DNA of 64,000 nt from Sphingomonas hengshuiensis (GCF_000935025.1 NZ_CP010836.1:2790001-2854000); one strand, 5' to 3'; shown: positions 43,278 to 53,006, counted from the stretch's first letter. A program made the numbers and translations. The notes: generated by a model not told the origin, from the letters alone.

Positions 43278-44309
43278 GTGCTCCAGATAACCCCCCTCCC
43301 CGCCTCTGCCCGCCCGCGCCAGATCGCGTGGTGGCTGTTCGCAGTCGCCGCGCTGATCGTGCTGATGGTCGTCGTCGGGGGCGTGACCCGGCTCACCGAA
43401 TCGGGGCTGTCGATTACCGAGTGGAAGCCGATCAGCGGCACCCTGCCCCCGCTCAGCGACGCGGCGTGGCAGGCCGAGTTCGACGCCTATAAGCGCATCC
43501 CCGAATATCAGCAGCTCAACCAGGGCATGACGCTGGCGGGGTTCAAGGCGATCTTCTTCTGGGAGTATTTCCACCGGCTGCTCGGGCGGCTGATCGGCCT
43601 CGCCTTTGCCGTGCCGCTGGTCTGGTTCGCAGTGCGTCGGGCGATCCCGCGCGGCTATGGCTGGCGGCTGGTCGCGCTGCTTGCGCTGGGCGGGATGCAG
43701 GGCGCGGTCGGCTGGTGGATGGTCAAGTCGGGGCTCAGCGTGCGCACCGATGTCAGCCATGTCCGACTCGCCGCGCACCTGCTCGTCGCGCTGTTCACGC
43801 TGGGCGGGATCGTGTGGACCGCGCTCGACCTGCTCGCGCTGTCGCGCAATCCGATGGCGCGCCCCGCGCGGCTGCGCGGGCTCGCGGTGGCGGTGCTGGC
43901 GGCGCTGGGCGTCCAATTGCTGTACGGCGCGCTCGTTGCCGGGCTCAATGCCGGGCTGGTCACCGACCAGTGGCCGCTGATGAACGGCAGCGTCTTCCCC
44001 GGCGCGACGGTCCCCGGTCGCCCGCTGCTCGATGCGCTGGTCAACGATCCGGCGATCGTCCACTTCGTCCATCGCTGGTGGGCCTGGGTCGCGGTCGCTG
44101 CGCTGGTGGTGCTGGCGCGCGCCGTGCGGGGCATCGATCGCCGCGCCTCGATCGCGATCCACAGCACGTTCGGAGTACAAATCCTGCTCGGCATCGCCAC
44201 GGTGATGAGCGGCGTGTGGCTCCCCCTCGCCGCGCTCCACCAGCTTACCGGCGCGCTGCTGGTGATCGCAACCGTGTGGGGCGCGCACGCGATCGGGCGC
44301 GCGCGATGA
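43278..44309 (+). CDS. ctaA: Haem A synthase (COX15/CtaA)
   Basis: A 343-residue protein with eight predicted membrane helices, starting at GTG. It oxidises haem O to haem A for the aa3-type cytochrome oxidase. Four conserved haem-ligand histidines are visible in [39 protein letters not shown] and [10 protein letters not shown]. The motif [20 protein letters not shown] is diagnostic of the alphaproteobacterial COX15 type. A strong hairpin terminator follows. Confidence 0.96.
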   Translation: MLQITPLPASARPRQIAWWLFAVAALIVLMVVVGGVTRLTESGLSITEWKPISGTLPPLSDAAWQAEFDAYKRIPEYQQLNQGMTLAGFKAIFFWEYFHRLLGRLIGLAFAVPLVWFAVRRAIPRGYGWRLVALLALGGMQGAVGWWMVKSGLSVRTDVSHVRLAAHLLVALFTLGGIVWTALDLLALSRNPMARPARLRGLAVAVLAALGVQLLYGALVAGLNAGLVTDQWPLMNGSVFPGATVPGRPLLDALVNDPAIVHFVHRWWAWVAVAALVVLARAVRGIDRRASIAIHSTFGVQILLGIATVMSGVWLPLAALHQLTGALLVIATVWGAHAIGRAR

Positions 44310-44330
44310 GGGCCGAAATCGCGCCCGAAC

Positions 44331-44358
44331 GCTGACGGGTATCATTTTACCCGTCAGC
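44331..44358 (+). terminator. Terminator after ctaA
   Basis: A perfect 11-bp stem, GCTGACGGGTA / TACCCGTCAGC, with a 6-nt loop, 21 bp after the ctaA stop. CTTGACT at 44374-44380 follows and may be the -35 of the ribosomal operon; the -10 is not obvious. Confidence 0.75.
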
Positions 44359-44466
44359 AAACCCGCCGATTTGCTTGACTTTCGCACCCCCCTGCGTCAG
44401 ATGGCCGCCAACCGCGCCGCCCCCTGGGGTGGCGCGTTCGCGTTCAATCTCGAAAGGTCACAGGCC

Positions 44467-44946
44467 ATGAAGGCTCTGATGAAGACCACCAAGTCGGTAA
44501 AGCCGCACGAAGTGGAAAAGAAATGGCATATCGTCGATGCCGAAGGCCTGGTGGTCGGTCGCGCTGCGTCGATCATCGCCAACGTCCTGCGCGGCAAGCA
44601 CAAGACGAGCTTCACGCCCCATGTCGATTGCGGCGATAACGTCGTCGTGATCAATGCGGACAAGATCCGCTTCACGGGCAAGAAGCTGGCGAACAAGGTC
44701 TATTACAAGCACACCGGCTATGCCGGCGGCATCAAGGAAATCACCGCAGCCAAGGTGCTGGAGGGTCGTTTCCCGGAGCGCGTGCTTGAAAAGGCCGTCG
44801 AGCGCATGATCCCGCGCGGCCCGCTGGGTCGCCAGCAGATGCGCAACCTGCGCATCTTCGCCGGCACGGAGCATCCGCACGCTGCGCAGAACCCCGAAGT
44901 CCTCGACATCGCGTCGATGAACCGCAAGAACAAGGTGGGCGCATAA
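44467..44946 (+). CDS. rplM: 50S ribosomal protein L13
   Basis: A 159-residue L13 with the family core [40 protein letters not shown] and [21 protein letters not shown] start it at [19 protein letters not shown], which is the usual sphingomonad N-terminus; the frame is open upstream. It is followed by rpsI in a TAATG overlap, the conserved rplM-rpsI operon. Confidence 0.97.
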   Translation: MKALMKTTKSVKPHEVEKKWHIVDAEGLVVGRAASIIANVLRGKHKTSFTPHVDCGDNVVVINADKIRFTGKKLANKVYYKHTGYAGGIKEITAAKVLEGRFPERVLEKAVERMIPRGPLGRQQMRNLRIFAGTEHPHAAQNPEVLDIASMNRKNKVGA

Positions 44947-45485
44947 TGTCCGACAACCGCCAGTCCCTTTCCGATCTCGGCGCGATTGCCGCCGGTGAAG
45001 CGCCTGCGGGCGTCCCTGCCAGCGCCGACGATTACGTCGCCGCCCCCGCCGCGCCGGTCGTGTCGACCATGCCGCTGCGCCAGCAGGAGCTGGACCAATA
45101 TGGCCGCGCCTATGCGACCGGCCGCCGCAAGGACGCCGTCGCACGCGTCTGGATCAAGCCCGGCTCGGGCAAGATCACGATCAACGGTCGCGACCAGGAA
45201 GTCTATTTCGCGCGTCCGACGCTGCGTCTCGTCATCAACCAGCCGTTCGGCGTCGCCGAGCGTACCGGCCAGTATGACGTGATCTGCACCGTCAAGGGCG
45301 GCGGGCTTTCGGGCCAGGCCGGCGCCGTCAAGCACGGCATCAGCCAGGCGCTGACCAAGTTCGAACCGATCCTGCGCGCGCCCGTCAAGGCAGCCGGGTT
45401 CCTGACCCGCGACAGCCGCACGGTCGAGCGTAAGAAGTACGGCAAGGCGAAGGCCCGTCGTAGCTTCCAGTTCTCGAAGCGCTAA
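44946..45485 (+). CDS. rpsI: 30S ribosomal protein S9
   Basis: A 179-residue S9. The ribosomal core starts at about residue 54 ([20 protein letters not shown]) and ends with the tRNA-contacting [11 protein letters not shown]. The first 50 residues are an Ala-rich extension ([20 protein letters not shown]) found in S9 of some alphaproteobacteria. It overlaps rplM by one base and is followed by a strong intrinsic terminator. Confidence 0.97.
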   Translation: MSDNRQSLSDLGAIAAGEAPAGVPASADDYVAAPAAPVVSTMPLRQQELDQYGRAYATGRRKDAVARVWIKPGSGKITINGRDQEVYFARPTLRLVINQPFGVAERTGQYDVICTVKGGGLSGQAGAVKHGISQALTKFEPILRAPVKAAGFLTRDSRTVERKKYGKAKARRSFQFSKR

Positions 45486-45509
45486 ACGGCTTCACGGCAA
45501 CACGATTTT

Positions 45510-45539
45510 GGGGCGGTCCGGCAACGGGCCGCCCCTTTT
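45510..45539 (+). terminator. Intrinsic terminator of rplM-rpsI
   Basis: A 10-bp stem with one G-U pair (GGGGCGGTCC / GGGCCGCCCC) and a 6-nt loop is followed by TTTT, 25 bp after the rpsI stop. The following 45540-45697 spacer presumably holds the promoter of the DUF1800 gene. Confidence 0.88.
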
Positions 45540-45697
45540 CGTTGGCTTGCAGGATTCGCCCCCGACCGTTATCCTAGCCGAGGCAGATTATTTACCAATT
45601 TCCTTAAGCATTTCCATGACTTGTGCGCAAAACACCGCCCAAGTACCCCCGTCATATGGCGCGTCCGGGGGGATGCGCGGTGCGGGGAAATTGGACG

Positions 45698-47392
45698 ATG
45701 CGCACTTCGGTGCGAGCAACGCTGTGCGCAGCGTTGCTCCTGGCTATCACGGCATGTGGCGGCGGCGGCAGCAGCGGCGGCGCATCAGGCACCGCGTCGG
45801 GCGGCGGCGTGGTATCGCCCGCGCCGACCACGCCCGTCGTGGTCGGGCTCACCGATGCCGAAGCCGCGCGGCTCGCCAAACAGGCCAGCTTCGGCCCCAC
45901 CCCGGCGCTGGTCGCCCGGATCAAGGAACTGGGGGTCGAAGGCTGGCTGAACGAGCAATTCGCCGCGACCGGCAGCACCTATGCCGACATCGCCGCCGGC
46001 GAGGTCCGCCGCGACATATGCCCCACCGGCGACACGATCTGCGCCCGCCTGCATTTCTCGCGCGCGCCGCCGGCGATGCGTTTCTACGCCGATGCGATCG
46101 GCGCACCCGACCAGCTTCGCCAGCGCGTCGCCTTCGCGCTGGGCCAGATGATCGTGGCGTCCGAGCAGGAACTGAACACTGCCGCCGGCATCGCGGCATT
46201 CAACCAGATTTTCCTCGACAACGCCTTCGGCAATTTCCGCGATGTCCTCCAGCGCGCGACGATGAGCGGCTATATGGGCAATTATCTCGACATGGCGGAC
46301 AGCAACAAGTCCGCGCCGTCGGAGAATTTCGCGCGCGAATTGCTCCAGCTCTTCTCGATGGGGCCGGACCAGCTCAACATGGACGGCACGCCGCGGCTCG
46401 ACACGACCGGCGCGCGCATTCCGAACTACACCCCCGACGACGTCCGCGGCGTGGCACGCGCGCTCACCGGCTGGACCTATGCCCGGCTGGGCGGGGCGCC
46501 GATCACCGATAGCAATGCCCGCGACTATTCGCAGCCGATGATCGTGGTGTCCGCGCGTTACGACAGCAGCGCCAAGAGCTTCCTGGGCACCAGCGTCGCC
46601 GCCGGCGCCACCCCCGAAGCCAGCGTCGCGGCGGTGATCGACGCGGCGTTCAACAATGCCTCGACCGCGCCGCGCGTCGCCCGGTTCCTGATCGCGCATC
46701 TCGTGACGCCCAACCCCAGCCCCGCCTATGTCGGGCGCGTCGCGGCGGTGTTCGCGAACAATGGCAGCGGCGTGCGCGGCGACCTGAAGGCGGTGGTCCG
46801 CACCATCCTGACCGATAGCGAGGCGCGCACCGCGCCATCGGGCGACGCGGGCAAGGTCAAGGAACCGATCCTGCTCATGACCGCACTCGCCCGCGCGATC
46901 GGCTTTTCGACCGACGGCTTTGTGTTCGTGACGCGCGACACCAGCCTGGGCCAGCCGGTGATGCGGGCGCCGTCGGTGTTCAACTTCTACCCGCCCGATT
47001 ACCCGCTGCCCGGGTCGGTGACGCTGAAGAGCCCCGCGTCGAAGCTGCTCAGCACCGCGAACCTGCTGCGCTGGCACAACCTGATCTATGACTGGACGAT
47101 CGCCGGCGATGCCACGCGGTCCGAATTCGCGCTCGATTCGGGGCTGCCGCTGTCCTCGCTCACCCAGCCCTTATGGTCGGGATGGGAGGCGTTCGGCACC
47201 GATCTGGACGCGATGGTCGCGCGAATCGACCTGTTGCTGTTCGCCAACGCGCTGAGCCCTGCGCAGCGGGCCGCACTGAAGGCCGCGGCGACGCCGATCA
47301 CCAACGCCGATCCGGTGATCCAGGCGCGCAAGCGGGCACAGATGATGCTGTATGTCGCGGCATCGAGCCCGCTGTTTCTCGTCGACCGGTAA
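45698..47392 (+). CDS. DUF1800 exported lipoprotein
   Basis: A 564-residue protein starting MRTSVRATLCAALLLAITAC, a lipoprotein signal, then a glycine-rich linker. The DUF1800 pattern is clear: AARLAKQASFGPTPALVARI, DQLRQRVAFALGQMIVAS, NFARELLQLFSMGPDQLN and the C-terminal MRAPSVFNFYPPDY. Proteins of this family are found next to DUF1501 proteins, as here 12 bp downstream. Their function is unknown; export and pairing suggest a cell-surface or periplasmic complex. GGGGA precedes the ATG. Confidence 0.9.
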   Translation: MRTSVRATLCAALLLAITACGGGGSSGGASGTASGGGVVSPAPTTPVVVGLTDAEAARLAKQASFGPTPALVARIKELGVEGWLNEQFAATGSTYADIAAGEVRRDICPTGDTICARLHFSRAPPAMRFYADAIGAPDQLRQRVAFALGQMIVASEQELNTAAGIAAFNQIFLDNAFGNFRDVLQRATMSGYMGNYLDMADSNKSAPSENFARELLQLFSMGPDQLNMDGTPRLDTTGARIPNYTPDDVRGVARALTGWTYARLGGAPITDSNARDYSQPMIVVSARYDSSAKSFLGTSVAAGATPEASVAAVIDAAFNNASTAPRVARFLIAHLVTPNPSPAYVGRVAAVFANNGSGVRGDLKAVVRTILTDSEARTAPSGDAGKVKEPILLMTALARAIGFSTDGFVFVTRDTSLGQPVMRAPSVFNFYPPDYPLPGSVTLKSPASKLLSTANLLRWHNLIYDWTIAGDATRSEFALDSGLPLSSLTQPLWSGWEAFGTDLDAMVARIDLLLFANALSPAQRAALKAAATPITNADPVIQARKRAQMMLYVAASSPLFLVDR

Positions 47393-47403
47393 GGAACCGC
47401 ACG

Positions 47404-48783
47404 ATGCCGATCTCCCGCCGCGATCTCCTCCGCCTGACCGCCGGCAGCGGGGCGATGGCCGCGCTTGGCCAGCTTGGCCGCACCACCGCGATGGCGGCGC
47501 CCAGTGGCAGCTACCGGGCGATGGTCGGAATCTTCCTGTACGGCGGCAATGACGGCTGGAACATGGTGATCCCCACCGACGCCCGGCACGCAGCCTATCT
47601 CGCCGCGCGGGGCAGCGTGGGGATAAAGGCATCGCAGCTCACGACGCTCACCGGGGCGAGCTACGCGTTGCATCCCGCAATGGCGGCGCTGCGCCCGCTT
47701 TGGGACGAGGGCAGCCTCGCGCTGGTGCTCAATGCCGGCACGCTGTTCGCGCCGCTGACCAAGGCGACCTATCAGTCGCGCCCCGATCTTCAGCCGAGCA
47801 ACCTGATGAGCCATGCCGACGAGCAGGCGCATTGGCAGGGGCTGCGCGCGCGCGACATCAGTGTCGACGGGTTCATGGGACGGATCGCCGATCGCCTGCC
47901 GAGCGGGTCGACCCCGCCGCTGATCTCGCTGGCGGGATCGACGCTGGCGACGATCGGGCGCACGAGTTCGGCGCTGGTCCTGCCCTCCACGGGGACGCTG
48001 ACGCGCACAGGCTACACCTCCGGAAGCAGCGCCGCGAACCAGGCCAAGAACGCCGCGATCGATGTGTTTGCGAATGGCGCCGGCTATGGCGCGATCGTCG
48101 AGGCGACTGCGCGCGACTCAACCGCCGCCTATGGCCAGGCAAACACGGCGAACGCCATCGTCACCGCCACCAGCGCGGTCGACAATTATTTCACCCATCC
48201 GACCACCGGCGCGCTGCTCACCAGCGACGTCGCGCGCCAGTTGATGCGCGTCGCCCGGATGATCGAGGCGCGCGGAACGCTCGGCCATGCGCGCCAGACC
48301 TTTTTCGCCAGCCAGGGCGGCTACGACACCCATTCCGGGCAGACGGGGGGCGGCAACAACGATACCGGCACCCACGCCAATCTGCTCGGCGAGCTCGCAA
48401 TGGCGATGGCGGGTTTCCATCGCGCGATGCAGTCGATCGGGATGGCGGAGAATGTCACTGCCTTCACGATGAGCGATTTCGGGCGCACCTATCGCGGCAA
48501 TGCCCAGAGCGGCACCGATCACGCCTGGGGCAGCAACCATCTGGTGGTCGGCGGCAATGTCGCGCCGGGCGGGATTTTCGGCGCCTATCCCGATCCGGTG
48601 CTGGGCGGCGCCAGCGATATTGCGAGCGATGGCCGCTTCGTCCCGGCGCTGGCGCAAGAGGAGTATATCGGCGCGATCGCGCGGTGGCATGGCGTCGCCG
48701 ACGCGGACATGCCCTATGTCCTGCCGAACTGGTCGACGTGGAGCAATGGCGGGCGCGGGCCGATAGGGTTATTCAGAGGGTAA
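47404..48783 (+). CDS. DUF1501 Tat-exported protein
   Basis: A 459-residue protein with a twin-arginine signal (MPISRRDLLRLTAGSGAMAA) and AAGGAA before the ATG. The DUF1501 fold is related to alkaline phosphatase/sulfatase: IFLYGGNDGWNMVIPTD near the N-terminus, FASQGGYDTHSGQTGG, and TMSDFGRTYRGNAQSGTDHA then WGSNHLVVGG, which carry Asp/His residues suitable for metal binding. It is encoded directly behind the DUF1800 protein, the conserved pairing of these two families. Activity is unproven; a hydrolase role is inferred from the fold. Confidence 0.9.
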   Translation: MPISRRDLLRLTAGSGAMAALGQLGRTTAMAAPSGSYRAMVGIFLYGGNDGWNMVIPTDARHAAYLAARGSVGIKASQLTTLTGASYALHPAMAALRPLWDEGSLALVLNAGTLFAPLTKATYQSRPDLQPSNLMSHADEQAHWQGLRARDISVDGFMGRIADRLPSGSTPPLISLAGSTLATIGRTSSALVLPSTGTLTRTGYTSGSSAANQAKNAAIDVFANGAGYGAIVEATARDSTAAYGQANTANAIVTATSAVDNYFTHPTTGALLTSDVARQLMRVARMIEARGTLGHARQTFFASQGGYDTHSGQTGGGNNDTGTHANLLGELAMAMAGFHRAMQSIGMAENVTAFTMSDFGRTYRGNAQSGTDHAWGSNHLVVGGNVAPGGIFGAYPDPVLGGASDIASDGRFVPALAQEEYIGAIARWHGVADADMPYVLPNWSTWSNGGRGPIGLFRG

Positions 48784-48846
48784 GCGTGCCCCTTGTCTTG
48801 GTCTTCATCCGCGCGCACTATCCGCGCGGGCCAAGAGGGGAACTCC

Positions 48847-49233
48847 ATGGCTAATATCTACCGCGTGACGCCGTTCATGCATGTTCCGGACTTCGAATCC
48901 GCGTTGCAATTCTTCACGGATATTCTGGGCTTTACCTGTCATTTCCGAACGGCGGACTATGCCTATATCAGGCGCGAGGCCGCCGTTTTCCGCCTCCGCC
49001 AGAATTTCGGCGACGACGGGGCGCCGCCGGGCAACCGTCGGTTCTGCTATTATATCGACGTCAACGATGTCGACGCGATCGCGCGGGAACTGGAACCGCA
49101 CATCCCCCATCTCAACGACGGCGACGTCCACGGCCCGGTCGACCAGATTTATGGCCAGCGCGAATTGATGGTGGTGGCGCCCGACGGCAATCTGATCGTG
49201 TTCGGGCAGGACATCGCCGTCGCGCGGGATTGA
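48847..49233 (+). CDS. VOC-family (glyoxalase/bleomycin-resistance fold) protein
   Basis: A 128-residue protein with GAGGGG before the ATG. The paired beta-alpha-beta modules are VTPFMHVPDFESALQFFTDI and FCYYIDVNDVDAIARELEPH, ending QRELMVVAPDGNLIVFGQDI. Metal ligands may include H10 and E106-type residues. VOC proteins include dioxygenases, isomerases and antibiotic-binding proteins; the substrate cannot be read here. It stands between the DUF1501 gene and the LysR regulator, with no obvious tie to either. Confidence 0.85.
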   Translation: MANIYRVTPFMHVPDFESALQFFTDILGFTCHFRTADYAYIRREAAVFRLRQNFGDDGAPPGNRRFCYYIDVNDVDAIARELEPHIPHLNDGDVHGPVDQIYGQRELMVVAPDGNLIVFGQDIAVARD

Positions 49234-49299
49234 CCTGCCCATGCGCGCGCGGAATACGAGCGTCCCGATCACACCCCGGCCGGGCAGGAAACGGGCAGG

Positions 49300-50193
49300 A
49301 TGCAACCCACGCTTCGCCAGCTCCGCTACCTGATCGCACTGGGCGACCATGCGAGCTTCACGCGCGGCGCTGCTGCGGTGGGCGTGTCGCAGCCTTCGTT
49401 TTCGCAACAGATCCAGCTTGTCGAGCGGCTGCTCGGCGGGCGCGTCGTCGAACGCGGCGGGGGCAAGGCGGTGCTCACCCCGCTGGGGCGCGACGCCGTC
49501 GCGGGGGCGCGGCGCGTCCTCGCCGAAGTCGCGGCGTTCGAGGCGCTCGCCGAGCGGCGCGACGACGCGCTGTCGGGGACGATCCGGCTTGGCGTCTCCC
49601 CCACGCTGGGGCCCTATATCCTGCCGCAGCTCGTCGCGCGGCTGCATTCGACCAGCCCGGACCTGCGCGTCCATGTCCGCGAGGGGCTGCCCAACATGCT
49701 CGTCGAACTGCTTGCGGACGGCACGCACGACGTGATCCTCGTCCAGCTGCCGATCGAGGACCGCGGACTGCATGTCGAGCGGCTGTTCCGTGAGCCGCTC
49801 TACGTCGCGATGGCAGCCGACGATCCGCTCGGCGCGCGCGCGATGATCGTCGAGGGCGATCTGGCGGGGCGCGGGCTGCTGACGCTCCAGCCGCAATACC
49901 GGATGAGCGATCAGGTCGCGGTGCTCGCCGAACAGGCGGGCGCACATGTCCTGCGCGACTATGAGGGCACCAGCCTCGACGCGATCCGCCAGATGGCGGG
50001 AATGGGCATGGGCCTCGCGCTGCTCCCGCACCTCTATGTCCGGCAGGAGGTGCGCGGCGGCGCCGACGTGATGGTCCGCCCCTTTGCCGGGGGACGCCAT
50101 TATCGCGAGATCGGGCTGGTGTGGCGCGCGGGCGCCGGCCGTGCCCCGGCATTCGGGACGCTCGCGGCGTTGCTGCGCGAGGTCGCGGAATAG
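49300..50193 (+). CDS. LysR-family regulator, OxyR-like but without cysteine
   Basis: A 297-residue LysR protein. The N-terminal HTH is MQPTLRQLRYLIALGDHASF, then TRGAAAVGVSQPSFSQQIQL. The effector domain resembles OxyR (SGTIRLGVSPTLGPYILPQL, LVQLPIEDRGLHVERLFREP, and MAGMGMGLALLPHLYV). At the position of OxyR's peroxidatic Cys199 (LLxLxxxHCxxDQ) it has LLTLQPQYRMSDQ, with Arg201. The protein has no Cys at all, so it cannot sense peroxide by disulfide formation. It is encoded 85 bp upstream of the degenerate ABC operon on the same strand and may regulate it. Confidence 0.85.
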   Translation: MQPTLRQLRYLIALGDHASFTRGAAAVGVSQPSFSQQIQLVERLLGGRVVERGGGKAVLTPLGRDAVAGARRVLAEVAAFEALAERRDDALSGTIRLGVSPTLGPYILPQLVARLHSTSPDLRVHVREGLPNMLVELLADGTHDVILVQLPIEDRGLHVERLFREPLYVAMAADDPLGARAMIVEGDLAGRGLLTLQPQYRMSDQVAVLAEQAGAHVLRDYEGTSLDAIRQMAGMGMGLALLPHLYVRQEVRGGADVMVRPFAGGRHYREIGLVWRAGAGRAPAFGTLAALLREVAE

Positions 50194-50278
50194 GAAAAAC
50201 CTATCGAAACTATAGCAGACGCCCGGTTGTGCCGATGAAGCGGGACACGCAGATTGTCCCCGTTCAAGGAGACGCGTG

Positions 50279-51961
50279 ATGGCTGAAACCCGCCCGGGCA
50301 TCCGGGCCTTTGCAGGTTGGATCGGATTGGTGCTGGCGCCCGACGCCGCCTTTGTGCGGCTGGCGGTGATTTATGGCGTTGCGATCTCGCTCCTGTCGCT
50401 GGCGACGCCGATCTCGGTCCAGCTGCTCATCAATTCGGTCGCGAACACCGCATTGCCGACGCCGCTGTTCACGCTGGCGGGGCTGCTGTTCCTGCTGCTG
50501 CTCCTCGCGGGGGTGCTGGCGGCGTTCCGCGTCCACCTGCTCGCGCTGTTCGAGCAGCGGCTGTTCGCGCGGATCGTCGCGGAGATCACGCTGCGCGCGG
50601 TCCATGCGCAGAACCCCTTCTTCGCCGATGCCCGCCGCGGCGACCTGTTCAATCGCTATTTCGACCTGATGACGGTGCAAAAGGCGATGCCGAGCCTGTT
50701 GCTCGGCGGTTTCACGATCGTGCTTCAGGGCGCAGTGGGGCTGGTCGTCACCAGCTTTTACCACCCGTTCTTCCTCGCGTTCAACGTGGTGCTCGTCCTC
50801 GCGCTGTTCGTCATCTGGCAGCTCTGGGCCTCGGGCGCGATCCGCACCGCCGTCGCCAAGAGCCATGCCAAGCACGCCGCCGCCCACTGGCTGGAGAGCG
50901 TCGGTGGATCGAACGGCTTCTACAAGTCGAGCCGCCATCTCGACTATGCGATGGACCGGTCGGAGGCGATCACCGCCAATTATGTCGGCGCGTACCGGCG
51001 GCATTTCCGCTACACCTTCGCGCAGACGCTGGCGCTGCTGCTCGTCTATGCGACCGCCAGCGCGGCGCTGCTCGCGCTCGGCGGCTGGCTCATCATCCAG
51101 GGGCAGCTCTCAATCGGCCAGCTCGTCGCCGCCGAACTGATCCTGTCGGGCGTCTTCTACGGCATCGCCCAGTTCGGCCCCTATCTCGAGGCGCTCTACG
51201 ATCTCGCCGCAGGGCTGGAGGAGCTGTCGCTGTTCTGGGACGTGCCGCAGGAATCGGGCAGCGCGGAGGGCGAAGGCCCCGTCGACGGCGCGATCCGCCT
51301 CCGCCGCGTCGAGCATCAGGGCCATGGTTTCGACTTCGAGGTCGCGGCGGGCGAACAGCTTGCCGTCGTCGCGGCGCCGGGCGTCGAGCGCGCGCTGACG
51401 ATGCTGCTCAAGCGGCACCAGTCGCCCGCGCGCGGCCTCGCGCTGATCGGCGGGCGCGACATTGCCGGGCTCGACATGTACCGCCTGCGCGCCGAGGTGA
51501 TGGTGCTCGACCGCCCCAGCTTCGTCGAAATGTCGATCCGCGACTATCTGTCGCTCGCCGCCTCGGGCGACGCGGCGCGGATGGTCGATGTCCTCGAAAC
51601 CGTTGGGCTGGCCGAGCGGCTGGGCGGCCTTCCCGACGGGCTCGACACGATCGTCTCGACCTCGGGATGGCCGCTGTCGGTCGGCGAGCTGATGGCGCTG
51701 AAGCTCGCCGCGGCGCTGCTCGCCCGGCCCAGGCTGCTCGTGCTCTCGCCGCTGTACGACCTGCTGCCCCCCGAGCGCGTCGATGCGGTGCTCGCGGCGC
51801 TGCGCGGCGCGACGACCGTGCTCCAGTTCACTCGCCGGCCCCAGGGGCTGGCACGCGACGGCGCGCTGTGGCTCGGCGCACGCGAACAGCGGCGCTGCGC
51901 CGACCTCGACGAACTCGTCGCCTGCGCGCGCGAAGGAGGCTCCGATGCCCTTTCAGCCTGA
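50279..51961 (+). CDS. ABC exporter-like membrane protein with a degenerate, catalytically dead nucleotide-binding domain
   Basis: A 560-residue protein; AAGGAG lies 8 bp before ATG 50279. Residues 1-305 form an ABC type I exporter membrane domain with about six spans (FVRLAVIYGVAISLLSLATP, LFTLAGLLFLLLLLAGVLAA, LLVYATASAALLALGGWLII). Residues 335-560 follow the nucleotide-binding-domain fold, but the P-loop is AAPGVERALT (no GxxGKS/T), the signature is LSVGE (LSGGQ expected), Walker B reads LLVLSPLYD (Ser490-Pro491 where Asp-Glu is expected), and the H-loop is QFTRRP (no His). It cannot hydrolyse ATP in the usual way. HlyD and TolC partners follow in overlapping frames. The frame is intact over 1.6 kb, so it is maintained, not decaying. 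Confidence 0.85.
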   Translation: MAETRPGIRAFAGWIGLVLAPDAAFVRLAVIYGVAISLLSLATPISVQLLINSVANTALPTPLFTLAGLLFLLLLLAGVLAAFRVHLLALFEQRLFARIVAEITLRAVHAQNPFFADARRGDLFNRYFDLMTVQKAMPSLLLGGFTIVLQGAVGLVVTSFYHPFFLAFNVVLVLALFVIWQLWASGAIRTAVAKSHAKHAAAHWLESVGGSNGFYKSSRHLDYAMDRSEAITANYVGAYRRHFRYTFAQTLALLLVYATASAALLALGGWLIIQGQLSIGQLVAAELILSGVFYGIAQFGPYLEALYDLAAGLEELSLFWDVPQESGSAEGEGPVDGAIRLRRVEHQGHGFDFEVAAGEQLAVVAAPGVERALTMLLKRHQSPARGLALIGGRDIAGLDMYRLRAEVMVLDRPSFVEMSIRDYLSLAASGDAARMVDVLETVGLAERLGGLPDGLDTIVSTSGWPLSVGELMALKLAAALLARPRLLVLSPLYDLLPPERVDAVLAALRGATTVLQFTRRPQGLARDGALWLGAREQRRCADLDELVACAREGGSDALSA

Positions 51962-53006
51962 ACATATCGCCCATTTCCCGACGCTCGCCAGCATCCGCCC
52001 GCCGCGTGCCACCCGCGTGCTCGCCTGGCTGATCGCCATCGGCATCGGCGTCGTTGCGGCGATCCTGTTCCTCGTCCCCTGGGTCCAGACCTCGTCCGGC
52101 GCGGGGCAGGTCACCGCGCTCGACCCCGAGGATCGCGTCCAGGACGTGACGGCGCTGGTGCCCGGCTTGGTCGAGCAATGGTATGTCCGCGACGGCGACC
52201 GGGTGCGCCGCGGCGACCCGATCGCGCGCATCGTCGACAACGACCCCAACCTGCTCGCCCGCCTCGCCGCCGAGCGTGCGCAGGTCGTGGCCGAGATCGC
52301 GGCGGCGCAACAGGCGATGGCAGTGGCCCAGATCGATGTCGGCAGATCGGGCCAGTTGCTCACCGAGGGGCTGATCGCCCGGCGCGACTATGAAGCGTCG
52401 CAGATCAAGGTCGCCGATCACCGCGCCAAGCTGGCCGAGGCGCGCGCCAAGCTCAGCCGCGTCGACGTGGCGCTCAACCGCCAGTCGGCGCAGACGGTGC
52501 GCGCGCCGCGCGACGGGCGCATCCAGTCGATCAACGCCGCTGCCGGCGCAACGCTCGTCTCGGCGGGCGATCGGCTCGCGGCGCTGGCGCCCGAGACGCC
52601 GGTGCGCGTCGTCGAGTTGATGGTCGATGGCCGCGACATCGCCATGATCCGCCCCGGGCGCCCCGTCCGGCTCGCCTTCGAAGGCTGGCCCGCGATCCAG
52701 TTCAGCGGCTGGCCTTCGATTGCACAGGGCATGTTCGACGGTCGGGTGCGCTCGGTCGATCCTTCGGCACAGCCGACGGGGCTGTTCCGCGTGCTCGTCG
52801 AGCCGATGCCGGGCAAGCCCGTCTGGCCGAACGCCGATTATGTGCGGCTGGGCGCCAAGGTGCGCGGCTGGATCCAGATGGAGACCGTCAGCGTCGGCTA
52901 TGAGCTGTGGCGCACGCTCAACGATTTCCCGCTCGAATTCCGCCGCCCGTCGATCGAGGCCGCGCCCAAGGCGTCCGCGCCTGCCCCGGCGGAGAAGGGC
53001 AAATGA
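51945..53006 (+). CDS. HlyD-family membrane-fusion (periplasmic adaptor) protein
   Basis: A 353-residue protein with GGAGG before the ATG; it overlaps the ABC gene by 17 bp. One N-terminal span (VLAWLIAIGIGVVAAILFLV) is followed by the barrel-sandwich half-motif (ALVPGLVEQWYVRDGDRVRR), an alpha-hairpin (RLAAERAQVVAEIAAAQQAM to EARAKLSRVDVALNRQS), and the second half-motif (TVRAPRDGRIQSINAAAGAT). It is short for HlyD of type I secretion and has a compact hairpin. It would bridge the inner-membrane ABC-like protein and the TolC protein encoded next. Confidence 0.92.
   Translation: MPFQPEHIAHFPTLASIRPPRATRVLAWLIAIGIGVVAAILFLVPWVQTSSGAGQVTALDPEDRVQDVTALVPGLVEQWYVRDGDRVRRGDPIARIVDNDPNLLARLAAERAQVVAEIAAAQQAMAVAQIDVGRSGQLLTEGLIARRDYEASQIKVADHRAKLAEARAKLSRVDVALNRQSAQTVRAPRDGRIQSINAAAGATLVSAGDRLAALAPETPVRVVELMVDGRDIAMIRPGRPVRLAFEGWPAIQFSGWPSIAQGMFDGRVRSVDPSAQPTGLFRVLVEPMPGKPVWPNADYVRLGAKVRGWIQMETVSVGYELWRTLNDFPLEFRRPSIEAAPKASAPAPAEKGK

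Noticed and set aside
45590..45625. A CtrA-type site (TTAA-N7-TTAA) in TTACCAATTTCCTTAAGC
   Set aside because: The first half is TTAC and the spacing to TTAA is 8, so it does not fit the consensus.
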